DNA of 64,000 nucleotides from Brassicibacter mesophilus (GCF_050433385.1 NZ_JBNPXI010000001.1:401548-465547); one strand, 5' to 3'; shown: positions 8,798 to 18,123, counted from the stretch's first letter. The notes: generated by a model not told the origin, from the letters alone. Numbers and translations: made by a program.

Positions 8798-9382
8798 TTA
8801 GATCACTCCCTTTGTAGACATAACACCTTGAATTCTTTCATCTATCCTAGTCGCTACATCTAGTGCTCTTCCAAACCCTTTAAATATAGCTTCTATCATA
8901 TGATGTGTATTGCCACTATCCAGCACTTTAATGTGTAGGTTTATACCACTATTAATTACAAATCCTCTAAAGAACTCTTCTACAAGTTCTGTATCAAGGT
9001 CACCTACTTTTTCTTTTTTAAACTCTACATCCATTGATAGATATGGCCTTCCTCCAATATCTACAACTACTAATGATAAGCATTCGTCCATAGGTGTAAA
9101 AGTATTTGCATATCTAGCTATACCTTTTTTATCACCTACAGCTTCTTTAAAAGCTTGACCTAAAGTTATACCTATATCCTCTACTGTATGGTGTCCATCT
9201 ATATAAAGGTCACCTTCACATTCCAAATCTAAGTCAATAAGTCCATGTTTAGAAAAAAGTATTATCATATGATCTAAAAACCCGATTCCTGTCTTTATGT
9301 TACTTTTTCCTGTTCCATCTATATTTAATTTTAGTTTTATATTAGTTTCTAAAGTTTTTCTCTGCTTTTCTGAGGTTCTCAG
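8798..9382 (-). CDS. hisB: Imidazoleglycerol-phosphate dehydratase, apparent CTG start
   Basis: Manganese enzyme that dehydrates imidazole glycerol phosphate. The longest ATG frame starts at 9268 and gives only 156 residues, beginning inside the conserved metal motif. Reading upstream without a break gives RTSEKQRKTLETNIKL, then LNIDGTG and KTGIGFLDHM, exactly the missing HisB N-terminus, back to a CTG at 9382-9380 that directly follows the hisC TAA. AAAGGAAGTGA lies five bases before this CTG. From the CTG the product has 194 residues, the normal HisB size. No ATG, GTG or TTG lies in the intervening segment. HHTVEDIG and the C-terminal NTHHMIEAIFKGFGRAL metal site are intact. I therefore annotate CTG as the start. 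Confidence 0.88.
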   Translation of the reverse strand: MRTSEKQRKTLETNIKLKLNIDGTGKSNIKTGIGFLDHMIILFSKHGLIDLDLECEGDLYIDGHHTVEDIGITLGQAFKEAVGDKKGIARYANTFTPMDECLSLVVVDIGGRPYLSMDVEFKKEKVGDLDTELVEEFFRGFVINSGINLHIKVLDSGNTHHMIEAIFKGFGRALDVATRIDERIQGVMSTKGVI

Positions 9383-10435
9383 TTAAATCACTTCCTTTAG
9401 AGCATTTATAAAAGCTTCATTTTCTTCAGTATTTCCAACTGATACTCTTAAGTGGTTTTCAAGCTTACCACCACTAAAATTTCTCACCATTACTCCCCTT
9501 TCTAAAAGCCCATCAAAAACTTTTTTATTGTCATTAACTTTAAATATTATAAAGTTTGCATGCGAGTCATATACTTTTATATTTTCTATTTGCTTCATTT
9601 TACTTAATAGATTATCTCTATCAGACTTTATAATATCTATTCTTTTTAAAATTTCTTCTCTATTTTTCAAAAGCTCTGTAGCTATAAGCTGTGATATTGA
9701 ATTTATATTATATGGTGGTTTAACAGAATTTAATCCACCAACTATTTTATCTCCTGCTACAAGATAACCTATTCTGATGCCTGCAGCTCCAAAAGCCTTT
9801 GAGAGTGTTCTTAGAACTATCAGTCTATCATGGTTTAAAACTTCGTTAATTACACTTTCTCCACTAAACTCAACATATGCCTCATCTGCAACTACTATTG
9901 CATTAGTTTCATTTATTACTTGTAGAATTTTTTCTTTTTTAATTATGTTTCCTGTTGGGTTATTTGGAGTACACAAGAATATTATTTTAGCTTTTTTATC
10001 ATTAGCACTCTTTATAAGCTCATCTATATTAACACCAAAGTTTTCATCTGTTTTTATATCAATATAGTTAGCTCCTGATATTTTACTTGTTAATCCATAC
10101 ATAACAAATGTCGGTTCATGAGATAAAACTGTATCCCCTTCTTCTACAAAAGTATCTATAATAACCCCTATCGTCTCATCAGAACCATTTCCAACTATTA
10201 TGTTTTTATAGCCCACACCTATATAATTTGATATTTCTTTTCTTAAAAGTACACTATTTGTATCTGGATATCTGTTAAAATCTATGTTTTTTATTTTTTC
10301 TATAATATTTTCAAGAATATTTCCCGGTAAATTATATGGGCTTTCATTTGCATCCAATTTATATTTATAATCATAATCATGAGGAATATATGGTTTTAAA
10401 TCCTTTACACTCGCTTTTATTAAAGTATCTATCAT
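9383..10435 (-). CDS. hisC: Histidinol-phosphate aminotransferase
   Basis: PLP enzyme that transfers an amino group from glutamate to imidazole acetol phosphate. ANESPYNLP near the N-terminus, GNGSDETIG for the cofactor phosphate, CTPNNPTGN, VVADEAYVEF and the lysine motif LRTLSKAFGAAGIRIGY are all present; the Lys of SKAFG should bind PLP. It has 350 residues. The ATG overlaps the hisD stop as TAATG, and its own TAA touches the proposed CTG start of hisB. Confidence 0.95.
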   Translation of the reverse strand: MIDTLIKASVKDLKPYIPHDYDYKYKLDANESPYNLPGNILENIIEKIKNIDFNRYPDTNSVLLRKEISNYIGVGYKNIIVGNGSDETIGVIIDTFVEEGDTVLSHEPTFVMYGLTSKISGANYIDIKTDENFGVNIDELIKSANDKKAKIIFLCTPNNPTGNIIKKEKILQVINETNAIVVADEAYVEFSGESVINEVLNHDRLIVLRTLSKAFGAAGIRIGYLVAGDKIVGGLNSVKPPYNINSISQLIATELLKNREEILKRIDIIKSDRDNLLSKMKQIENIKVYDSHANFIIFKVNDNKKVFDGLLERGVMVRNFSGGKLENHLRVSVGNTEENEAFINALKEVI

Positions 10436-11721
10436 TATTCAAACCTCACTTTTATTGAGTTAGCATGTGCTGTCAATCCTTCTGATTCAGCTATCTTTAT
10501 AATTTTATCTTTGCTTTTTTCTAATGCTTTTCTATCATAAAAAATTAAGCTTGATTTTTTAACAAAATCATCTACTCCAAGCGGAGAATAGAATTTAGCT
10601 GTACCACTTGTAGGTAATGTATGATTTGGTCCTGCAAAATAATCTCCTAATGGCTCTGGAGAATATTGACCTAAGAATATAGCTCCTGCATTTTTAATTT
10701 CACTTATCATTTCAAATGGTTTTTCTACCATGAGTTCTAAATGTTCTGGTGCTATTCGATTTGCATATTTAACAGCTTCTTTTAAGTCTTTTGCAACTAT
10801 TATAGCTCCAAAGCCTTTTAGAGATTTCTCAATAATATCTTTTCTTGATAGCTTATCCATTTGTGTTTGAAGCTCTTGTTTTACTTTATTGGCCAATTCA
10901 CTGGATGTTGTCACAAGTATAGATGAAGCAAGTGTATCGTGCTCAGCTTGTGATAACATGTCAGCTGCAACATACTCTGGATTTGCCATATCATCAGCTA
11001 TTACTAATATTTCACTTGGCCCTGCTATCATATCTATATCAACATATCCATATACTATTCTTTTAGCTATAGCTACATATATATTTCCTGGCCCTACTAT
11101 TTTATAAACTTTAGGAATAGACTCCGTTCCAAATGCAAGTGCTGCTACTGCTTGTACCCCACCAACTTTAAATATTTTATCTACTCCCGCAATTTTAGCC
11201 GCAGCTAATATATTGTTGCTTATTTTGCCGTTTTTTCCTGGAGGGGTTACCATAACTATTTCTTCTACTCCTGCAACTTTCGCTGGTACTGCATTCATAA
11301 GTACTGTTGAAGGATATGGTGCTGTTCCTCCTGGAACATATATACCTACTTTTTCTACTGGATTATATATTTGTCCTAACATAATTCCCTTTTTACTGCT
11401 ATCAATCCATGAGTTGTTAAGTTGTTTTACATGGTAATTCCATAAATTTTCCTTAGCTTCCTCTAAAGCTTCTATTAGCTCTTTATCACAGGAATTATAC
11501 GCCTCTTCTATCTCTTTTTCTGTTACTAACATGCTAGTTAACTCAACACAATCAAATTTTCTAGTATATTCAAGTAATGCATTATCGCCATTTTCTCTAA
11601 CGTCTCGTACAATAGCTTCTACTGATTTGTTTACTCCATCAATTTCTAACTGACTTCTATCAAGTATTTTTTTTATTATATTATCTGAAGTAATCGCAGA
11701 CGTATCCATTATTCTTATCAT
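10435..11721 (-). CDS. hisD: Histidinol dehydrogenase
   Basis: Zinc-dependent NAD enzyme that oxidises histidinol to histidine in the last two steps. Family landmarks are GIYVPGGTAPYPSTVLMN, GPGNIYVA, AGPSEILVIAD, DMLSQAEHD and RIAPEHLEL, and near the end AGPNHTLPTSGTA. The ATG at 11721 is preferred because AAAGGAATGA precedes it and it follows the hisG stop by four bases; a frame 12 codons longer would overlap hisG. The resulting length is 428 residues. Confidence 0.95.
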   Translation of the reverse strand: MIRIMDTSAITSDNIIKKILDRSQLEIDGVNKSVEAIVRDVRENGDNALLEYTRKFDCVELTSMLVTEKEIEEAYNSCDKELIEALEEAKENLWNYHVKQLNNSWIDSSKKGIMLGQIYNPVEKVGIYVPGGTAPYPSTVLMNAVPAKVAGVEEIVMVTPPGKNGKISNNILAAAKIAGVDKIFKVGGVQAVAALAFGTESIPKVYKIVGPGNIYVAIAKRIVYGYVDIDMIAGPSEILVIADDMANPEYVAADMLSQAEHDTLASSILVTTSSELANKVKQELQTQMDKLSRKDIIEKSLKGFGAIIVAKDLKEAVKYANRIAPEHLELMVEKPFEMISEIKNAGAIFLGQYSPEPLGDYFAGPNHTLPTSGTAKFYSPLGVDDFVKKSSLIFYDRKALEKSKDKIIKIAESEGLTAHANSIKVRFE

Positions 11722-11725
11722 TTCA

Positions 11726-12361
11726 TCATTCCTTTCTGTCCATAGAGTTGATATCATCTGTTATTCTGCTTATCCGATCGTTTTTGATTTTAAAGCTAAC
11801 TTTATTTGCTATAAGTCTTGCACTCACTGGACATATTTCCTCTATCACTGTTAATCCATTTTCTTTCAAAGTTCTTCCAGTTTCTACAATATCCACAATA
11901 GCATCAGATAAACCGACTAATGGAGCTAATTCAACAGAACCATTGAGCTTAATAATATCTATTTGTATACCTTTTGATAAAAAATAATTTTTTGCAATAT
12001 TAGGGTATTTAGTTGCAATCTTAGTTGGCTTTATTGAGCTTCGCACTTTATATCCGGGAAGAGATGCAACAGCAAAGTTACATTTACCAAACTTCAAGTC
12101 CATTATTTCATATAGACTTCTTTCATCCTCCATAATAATATCCTTCCCTACTATCCCTATATCTGCAGCCCCTCTTTCAACATAAATGGGAACATCGCTT
12201 GCTCTAACTAGAATATATCTTATCTTTTTTAATTCATTGGTTAAAATTAATTTTCTAGTTTTTTGCTCTAGTTCATCATACCCTAACCCTATGCTTTTAA
12301 ATAGCTCATACCCTTTGTCACCTAGTCTTCCTTTAGGTAGTGCAATGTTCAAGTAGTCCAC
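11726..12361 (-). CDS. hisG: ATP phosphoribosyltransferase, short catalytic subunit
   Basis: First committed enzyme of histidine synthesis, joining ATP and PRPP. It has 211 residues and lacks the C-terminal ACT-like regulatory domain of long HisG, so it should need HisZ, which is encoded just upstream. The motifs IALPKGRLGDKGYEL, RASDVPIYVERGAADIGIVGKD and the PRPP loop DAIVDIVETGRTLKENGL are present. Translation starts at GTG with AAGGAGAG in front. Confidence 0.94.
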   Translation of the reverse strand: MDYLNIALPKGRLGDKGYELFKSIGLGYDELEQKTRKLILTNELKKIRYILVRASDVPIYVERGAADIGIVGKDIIMEDERSLYEIMDLKFGKCNFAVASLPGYKVRSSIKPTKIATKYPNIAKNYFLSKGIQIDIIKLNGSVELAPLVGLSDAIVDIVETGRTLKENGLTVIEEICPVSARLIANKVSFKIKNDRISRITDDINSMDRKE

Positions 12362-12373
12362 TTGCTGCTCTCC

Positions 12374-13666
12374 TTAATGTATTGAAGCTATATGCCTATT
12401 TGCAAACATACTTTCAAAACAATTACAGCATATATTATCATCAAAAGTGAGGGTACTATTTTTCAATATATCTATTAATTTGATTTTATCTTCGGCAACC
12501 AAAATAATATTTTTGAAACCATAGATTTCTGCTTTTTCAATATATTCTTTTAAAGCTCCATTATATATATCATTTTGTACTATGAAGCCGTTTTCTCGAA
12601 GATATTGAGAAATTTTAAAAGCACTCTTTCTATTTTCATCTATATATAGCACAAGGTAATCAGTATAATAATTTCTATTTAACATTTTTTTATCAGCTCC
12701 TATTCCATTTAGCATCTCATCTATATTCACACCAAACCCTGTAGCTGGAATGAAATTTCCATCTATTTTGGCTAATTTATCATATCTTCCTCCGTTCAAA
12801 ATAATCTGTCCATAGTTAGAAAGATATCCCTTAAATGTAATCCCTGTATAATAGTCAAGATGATTTAATAAGCCTAAGTCAACTGAAATGTATCTATCAT
12901 ATCCATAATCACATAATATCTCATATAAAGACTGTACTTCATCTAATGACTTCTTCATATTAGAAGTTAAACTCAATCTATTAGCTTTTTCTAACACTTG
13001 AACAAAATCACCATACATGTTTGGAATTTCAGATAAAATATCTTTTATGTTATCATCAATGTCTAGGCATTCAACAAATCTTTCTGTTTCACTAAAATTC
13101 TTACTTTCTATTAATGTCTTTAATTCATTCTCTAAATTCAAACTAATATTTATTTTATCCATTAGTGCTTTATAGAAGCCTGCATGTCCAATCTCTATAT
13201 GAAAATCTACATCACATTTACGTAAACTTTCAATCGCCATCACTATTACCTCTGCATCAGCTGCTATAGACACATCTCCGAAATATTCAACTCCAGCCTG
13301 TGTAAATTCCTCTTTGTTTGTTCTATTGTTACTTCTAAAAACCTGCTCACAATAATATAACTTGAGCTTATCTATAGGACTCATATGATTGTTTTCAATA
13401 ATTTTAGTAATAGGTATAGTAGTATCAGGCCTTAATACTAATATTTCTCCTGATTTATCAATAAATTTAATCATTTCATTTTCAATTAATGTACATTTTG
13501 TTAAAGAAAATGTACCATAGGATTGAACCACAGAAGTACATATTTCTCTATAACCAAAAGATACAAAACTTTCTTTGATTTTATTAATAATATCTTTCTT
13601 GATTTCAAATTCATGAAATAAATTTTCTTTAGGATATTTATAGTTTTGTGATTCTTTGAATTGCAT
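12374..13666 (-). CDS. hisZ: ATP phosphoribosyltransferase regulatory subunit
   Basis: Histidyl-tRNA-synthetase-like protein without aminoacylation function that activates and feedback-regulates short HisG. Class II synthetase motifs can be followed: GYREICTSVVQ, LRPDTTIPITK and YCEQVFRSN, and the late motif LGLLNHLDYYTGITFKGY. Its position directly before hisG, rather than with a tRNA synthetase gene, decides between HisZ and HisS. At 430 residues it is slightly long for HisZ. AAAGGGGGG precedes the ATG. It is the first gene of the operon. Confidence 0.9.
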   Translation of the reverse strand: MQFKESQNYKYPKENLFHEFEIKKDIINKIKESFVSFGYREICTSVVQSYGTFSLTKCTLIENEMIKFIDKSGEILVLRPDTTIPITKIIENNHMSPIDKLKLYYCEQVFRSNNRTNKEEFTQAGVEYFGDVSIAADAEVIVMAIESLRKCDVDFHIEIGHAGFYKALMDKINISLNLENELKTLIESKNFSETERFVECLDIDDNIKDILSEIPNMYGDFVQVLEKANRLSLTSNMKKSLDEVQSLYEILCDYGYDRYISVDLGLLNHLDYYTGITFKGYLSNYGQIILNGGRYDKLAKIDGNFIPATGFGVNIDEMLNGIGADKKMLNRNYYTDYLVLYIDENRKSAFKISQYLRENGFIVQNDIYNGALKEYIEKAEIYGFKNIILVAEDKIKLIDILKNSTLTFDDNICCNCFESMFANRHIASIH

Positions 13667-13734
13667 TAATTTCCCCCCTTTGCAATTTCACTTTATTAAT
13701 TTACTTAATTAAAGCATTAAAGTATTTTCTTACA

Positions 13735-13763
13735 ATAATACTCTTGCTATTTAAAAATGTCAA
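13735..13763 (-). promoter_or_regulatory. Promoter of the histidine operon
   Basis: On the minus strand TTGACA (13763-13758) and TATTAT (13740-13735) are separated by 17 bases, very close to the vegetative consensus. The start point would fall near 13728, leaving a leader of roughly 60 bases before hisZ. That is too short for a T-box, so control is probably at initiation or by HisZ feedback. Confidence 0.75.
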
Positions 13764-13784
13764 TACCTAAGTCTCTATAATCTT

Positions 13785-13842
13785 AATAAAAAAAGCACCT
13801 CCAAATATTAGATTTTTTGTCTAACATTTAAGGTGCACTTCA
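13785..13842 (-). terminator. Intrinsic terminator of the cstA-like gene
   Basis: Long hairpin on the minus strand: GCACCT and AGGTGC at the base, with AAATGTTAGA pairing TCTAATATTT above, then seven T residues. It separates the transporter gene from the his promoter. Confidence 0.8.
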
Positions 13843-13888
13843 ATCTCAAAAGCAGTTTTTCTATGATAATTAGCTCCTTATATCTTTT

Positions 13889-15310
13889 TTATGCTTTGGT
13901 TTTAATGCTTTGATTTTTAAATTTAACTAGAAATACTGCTAATGCAGCAACTGCCACAATTACGCCTGCTGGATAAGAAATACTTGTTGATAGTTTAAAT
14001 CCTTCAGGTGCTTGAAGTATATAAGTTATACTTACAGCTGTCATAAACGTAGCAGGTATTGTAGCTATCCAGTGAAGTTTGTTGTTAATTATTAGATAAG
14101 CTGCTGTTGCCCATAATACAATCATCGCTAATGTTTGATTTGACCATGCAAAATATCTCCAGATAATATTGAAATTAATTCTAGTTAATGCAAAGCCTAT
14201 AGCGAATAAAGGTAATGCCAACATTAATCTGTTATTTATCTTTTCTTGTTTGTATCCTATAGCATCTGCAATCGTAAGTCTAGCACTTCTAAAAGCTGTG
14301 TCTCCAGAAGTTATCGGGCATACAATTACGCCAAGCATAGCAAGTACTCCACCTATTGGTCCTAATAGAGTAGTAGAAATTGTATTAACTACAGCACCAG
14401 GTCCACCATTTCCAAGAGCTTCATTAAGTCCTAACACTCCTCCATCAAAGAAAGTCATAGCTGCAGCTGCCCAGACAAGAGCTATTATACCTTCAGCTAT
14501 CATTGAACCATAAAATACTTTTCTACCATGTTTCTCATTAGGTAAGCATCTTGCCATCATTGGTGACTGCGTAGCATGAAAGCCGCTTATGGCGCCACAG
14601 GCTATAGTTACAAATAGCATTGGCCAAATAGGTAAGCCTTTAGGGTGTAAATTAGTTAATGCTATTTCAGGAATATTATATCCTTTAATAATCAGCATAC
14701 TTCCTATTCCTAAAGCCATTATCAATAGTACCGCACCAAATAATGGATAGATCTTACCAATAATCTTGTCAACGGGAAGTATTGTTGCTAAAAAGTAATA
14801 TACTATTATTATGCCTAACCAAACGCTTACATTTGATAATCCACCAAGCTTTAAGCTTCCAAGCAGTTCAGCTGGTCCTGTCATAAATACTGTACCAACC
14901 AGTATCAGTAATATTACTGAAAAAACCCTCATTATTTTTCTTGCATTTTCACCTAAGTATATACCAACTATTTCTGATATACTTTTTCCTTCGTGTCTAA
15001 TTGAAAGCATACCTGAGAAATAGTCATGAACTCCACCTGCAAAAATACTACCCAATACTATCCAAAGGAAAGCAGCTGGTCCAAATAGTGCTCCCATTAT
15101 TGCACCGAATATAGGACCAAGTCCAGCAATATTAAGAAACTGAATCAAGAATATTTTTGGCCAACTAAGCGGAACAAAGTCTACACCGTCATTGAACTCT
15201 ATTGCTGGAGTTACCTTGTTTTCATCTACTCCAAAAACTTTTTCAACAAATTTACCATAAATAAAGTATCCAAGTATTAAAAGTACAATTGATAATAAGA
15301 ATGATAACAT
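13889..15310 (-). CDS. cstA: CstA-family transporter (peptide or pyruvate uptake)
   Basis: Integral membrane transporter of the carbon-starvation CstA family, 473 residues, with about 12 or more hydrophobic helices. The N-terminal region GYFIYGKFVEKVFGVD, the segment FLNIAGLGPIFGAIMGALFGP and GVHDYFSGMLSIRHEGKSI are characteristic. CstA members carry peptides, and the BtsT branch carries pyruvate. The neighbouring LytS/LytTR pair has the architecture of BtsS/BtsR, which controls BtsT in enterobacteria, so pyruvate is a reasonable guess. The ATG at 15310 is preceded by AAGGAGGG; a longer frame has no such site. Confidence 0.85.
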   Translation of the reverse strand: MLSFLLSIVLLILGYFIYGKFVEKVFGVDENKVTPAIEFNDGVDFVPLSWPKIFLIQFLNIAGLGPIFGAIMGALFGPAAFLWIVLGSIFAGGVHDYFSGMLSIRHEGKSISEIVGIYLGENARKIMRVFSVILLILVGTVFMTGPAELLGSLKLGGLSNVSVWLGIIIVYYFLATILPVDKIIGKIYPLFGAVLLIMALGIGSMLIIKGYNIPEIALTNLHPKGLPIWPMLFVTIACGAISGFHATQSPMMARCLPNEKHGRKVFYGSMIAEGIIALVWAAAAMTFFDGGVLGLNEALGNGGPGAVVNTISTTLLGPIGGVLAMLGVIVCPITSGDTAFRSARLTIADAIGYKQEKINNRLMLALPLFAIGFALTRINFNIIWRYFAWSNQTLAMIVLWATAAYLIINNKLHWIATIPATFMTAVSITYILQAPEGFKLSTSISYPAGVIVAVAALAVFLVKFKNQSIKTKA

Positions 15311-15433
15311 AGTTGAACCCTCCTTAACCAAGAATTTGATTTTATTATAACTTAATATATCGATAAAGAGGGCTTTATATAATAAGATGTATAAAAGTGG
15401 GGTTAAATTGCATTATTACTGTCTTAATTACAT

Positions 15434-16204
15434 TTAGCATATATCCATTATTCTTTTAAACTCTTTTGCTTGGCTTCTACTTACAGGAATTTCATCCTTA
15501 ATATTTTTCATTTTTATTAAGAATGTGCTATTAAACCAAGGATCTATTTCTTCAATATAGTCTAGATTAACTAAAAAACTTTTGTGACACCTAAAAAAGT
15601 TTGATGAAATTAACTTCTCTTCTAGCTGACTTAATGTATTGTTTGATTCAAATCTTCCTTTGATTGAAACAATAACAGTGCTTCTTTCTTCAACTGTTGC
15701 ATATATTATTTCTTTAGGATCTAATGGTATGAGTCTTCCATTGCTATATAACGAGATTTTCGTTATCTTATTAGCACGTTGACTCTTAAAATCCTTTATA
15801 AGCTTTTCTATTTTATCTTCAAGTTCTCCACTTCGTAGCTTATGAGTATGAATAACTTTTTCTATATCCTTCTTAAGTCTTTCCTTTGAAATGGGCTTTA
15901 AAATGTAATCTATCGCATTTACTTCAAAAGCTTTTATGGCATACTCCTCAAATGCAGTAACGAACACTATTAGCGGAAGATGTCCATCTTTAATCAGCCT
16001 ATAGGCAACCTCTATTCCACTTATTTTAGGCATTTGTATATCTAAAAACATTAAATCAGGCTTAAGCTTTTTGTTCAGCTCTATTGCCTCTAATCCATGC
16101 GCTGCTTCACCTATAACTTCTATATCCTCAAACTCCTGCAATAGATATTTTAGTTCTTCTCTTGCCGGCATCTCATCATCAACTATAATACATTTAATCA
16201 TCAA
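15434..16204 (-). CDS. LytTR-family response regulator
   Basis: Two-component response regulator of 256 residues. The receiver domain occupies about 1-120 with IIVDDEMPAREE, the phospho-acceptor aspartate in MFLDIQMP and the lysine in DYILKPISKER. The C-terminal LytTR DNA-binding domain (about 145-250) includes IIYATVEERSTVIV and FFRCHKSFLVNLDYIEEI. It overlaps the end of the sensor kinase gene by 11 bases, so the two are translationally coupled. The likely target is the adjacent cstA-like gene, by analogy with BtsR/YpdB; no binding site was defined. Confidence 0.9.
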   Translation of the reverse strand: MMIKCIIVDDEMPAREELKYLLQEFEDIEVIGEAAHGLEAIELNKKLKPDLMFLDIQMPKISGIEVAYRLIKDGHLPLIVFVTAFEEYAIKAFEVNAIDYILKPISKERLKKDIEKVIHTHKLRSGELEDKIEKLIKDFKSQRANKITKISLYSNGRLIPLDPKEIIYATVEERSTVIVSIKGRFESNNTLSQLEEKLISSNFFRCHKSFLVNLDYIEEIDPWFNSTFLIKMKNIKDEIPVSRSQAKEFKRIMDIC

Positions 16205-17987
16205 AATTCCTCCTTTGGTTCTTCGGAATTCTCATCATTACAGTAGTTCCAACATTTAGTTCACTTTGGATTATTAGAGCATATTCTTCTCCATACTTGT
16301 TCTTTAATCTGTTATTTACGTTTATAATTCCTATTGAATCATTTTCATTTTTTTTATTAAAAATTGAATTAATATATTCCTTACTCATTCCTACTCCATT
16401 ATCTTTTACAATTAACTTAGTGTCATTTTCATCATTGATTGCTTTAATTTCAATGGTGCCACCTTCGATTTTTTCCAATATACCATGTTTTATAGCATTT
16501 TCAACTATAGGCTGAAGTATAAGTGGAGGTAAGAAACAATCTATATCTTCAGGAATACTATAAACAACAGTTAGTTTTTCACCAAATCTTGCTTTTTCAA
16601 TTTCAACATATGAGTTAATATGCTCTATTTCCTTGGCTAATTCAACCTCATCTTCATTTTGCTGCAGATTTTTACGAAAGTAAGCTCCTAAATGTATTAA
16701 TAACTCCCTTGCTTTTTCAGGCTTTATCCTTACAAAAGACACAATGGTATTTATTGCATTAAAAAGAAAATGAGGATTTATCTGAGCCTGTAAAGCTTTA
16801 AGTTCAGCTTTAGCCAATAATTCTGATTGATAGTCAATCTTGCTTAGCTCTATCTGAGTAGAGAACAAAAGTCCTAGACCTAAGGCAAGTTCTAAATCTA
16901 CTTGAGAAATAGAGTTAGCTTCACTCTTATATAGCTTAAGAGTTCCAATTGTTTGATTTTTTTCTTTAAGAGGAACTATAATTGCAGATCTTAGTTCACA
17001 TTTTTTAAAGCTACAACCAATCTGTTCTTTGGATTCAGCTACTCTATATACACCAGTTTTGATAACTTCTCTTGTTAGATTTGTCATAATTTCATCTCCA
17101 ACTTTATGATGATCCTCTCCAAGTCCAACATGAGCAATAATTTTTTCTGAATCTGTAAAAGCAACTGCTTTAACCTCTGTCATATTTCTTATTATTTTAG
17201 CTGTTTCAAGTGCTGTTTCACTATTAAAACCTTTTCTAAAGTATTGTAAAGTCTTATTAGCAATTCTTAGTGCTATCTGTGCCTGATAAGCAGCTGCTCT
17301 TTCTTGGTCTTTAAACATACTCTCTGTAATTGCTATAAATATAGAAATTCCTATAGAATTTGCTACTATCATCGGTATTCCTATAAGTTCTACTAGTTCT
17401 AAAGAAGCTGAAAATGGTTTAGCAACCAAAAGAATTATGACCATTTGAATACCTTCAGCTATCATTCCCATTGTTAGTGCAAAAAGCCACTTATTGCTAT
17501 CTCTATAGAACTTTTTACTTAAAAATCCAGACATCATACCTTCAACTGTTGTAGAAATAGCACATGCTAATGCCGTAAATCCGCCTATGTCTATTGACCA
17601 TCTGTGTAGTCCTGCAATCAATCCTGATGCAATACCTACAAATGGTCCGCCAAGTAATCCACCTACGAAAACTCCTATAACTCTTGAGTTTGCTAATGCA
17701 CCTTTTATTGGTATACCTCTGTAAGTTCCTATTATTCCAAATACACCAAAAATGATTGAAAGAACTATTTTATCTTTAATGCTAATATTTCTTTTTGAAA
17801 ATAGATTTCTAAAAAGCTTAAGCTTAGAAATAATATAAGCTAGTAAAATTGTTAAACCTACTGAATCAACTAGATTGCTGAATATTGTCAATAACAGTTT
17901 AAACACCTCTTCACTTTTATCATGGTTATATTTTATATCAATTATATTATTTTCTGAAACATATTTATAAAAAATTCTAACTAGCAT
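16194..17987 (-). CDS. LytS-type sensor histidine kinase (5TMR-GAF-His_kinase)
   Basis: Membrane sensor kinase. Six or so helices form the 5TM-LytS domain in the first 230 residues (VIGVFVGGLLGGPFVG), followed by a GAF domain (about 270-375), then the kinase core with ALQAQINPHFLFNAINTI, where the histidine of NPHF is phosphorylated, and the ATP-binding N box QPIVENAIKHG and GVGM. BtsS and YpdA share this layout and sense pyruvate. The ATG at 17987 has no good ribosome binding site. AGAGGTG at 17904-17910 suggests a start some 28-32 codons later, perhaps at a CTG or TTG near LLLTIFSNL, so the 5' end is uncertain. Confidence 0.85.
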   Translation of the reverse strand: MLVRIFYKYVSENNIIDIKYNHDKSEEVFKLLLTIFSNLVDSVGLTILLAYIISKLKLFRNLFSKRNISIKDKIVLSIIFGVFGIIGTYRGIPIKGALANSRVIGVFVGGLLGGPFVGIASGLIAGLHRWSIDIGGFTALACAISTTVEGMMSGFLSKKFYRDSNKWLFALTMGMIAEGIQMVIILLVAKPFSASLELVELIGIPMIVANSIGISIFIAITESMFKDQERAAAYQAQIALRIANKTLQYFRKGFNSETALETAKIIRNMTEVKAVAFTDSEKIIAHVGLGEDHHKVGDEIMTNLTREVIKTGVYRVAESKEQIGCSFKKCELRSAIIVPLKEKNQTIGTLKLYKSEANSISQVDLELALGLGLLFSTQIELSKIDYQSELLAKAELKALQAQINPHFLFNAINTIVSFVRIKPEKARELLIHLGAYFRKNLQQNEDEVELAKEIEHINSYVEIEKARFGEKLTVVYSIPEDIDCFLPPLILQPIVENAIKHGILEKIEGGTIEIKAINDENDTKLIVKDNGVGMSKEYINSIFNKKNENDSIGIINVNNRLKNKYGEEYALIIQSELNVGTTVMMRIPKNQRRNFDD

Positions 17988-18123
17988 AATTCCATTTTTT
18001 TGAACTCGTTGAATAATCAGCTTTTAATTGATATTTGTACTATTCTATTATTTATTAACCATTAATGATTTATTGTATTTTGCAAATACTAATATTAATC
18101 CAAATATGTTAGGAGGAATATAT

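Noticed and set aside
9269..9382. Frameshift or truncation of hisB
   Set aside because: The conserved N-terminus is in the same frame as the rest without any stop; only the start codon is unusual.
12374..13666. Histidyl-tRNA synthetase (hisS)
   Set aside because: Its place in front of a short hisG and its divergent late motifs favour HisZ; a synthetase would not be expected at the head of this operon.
13667..13888. T-box leader before hisZ
   Set aside because: The space is taken by a strong terminator of the gene upstream and a promoter only about 60 bases from the start; no T-box core sequence was seen.
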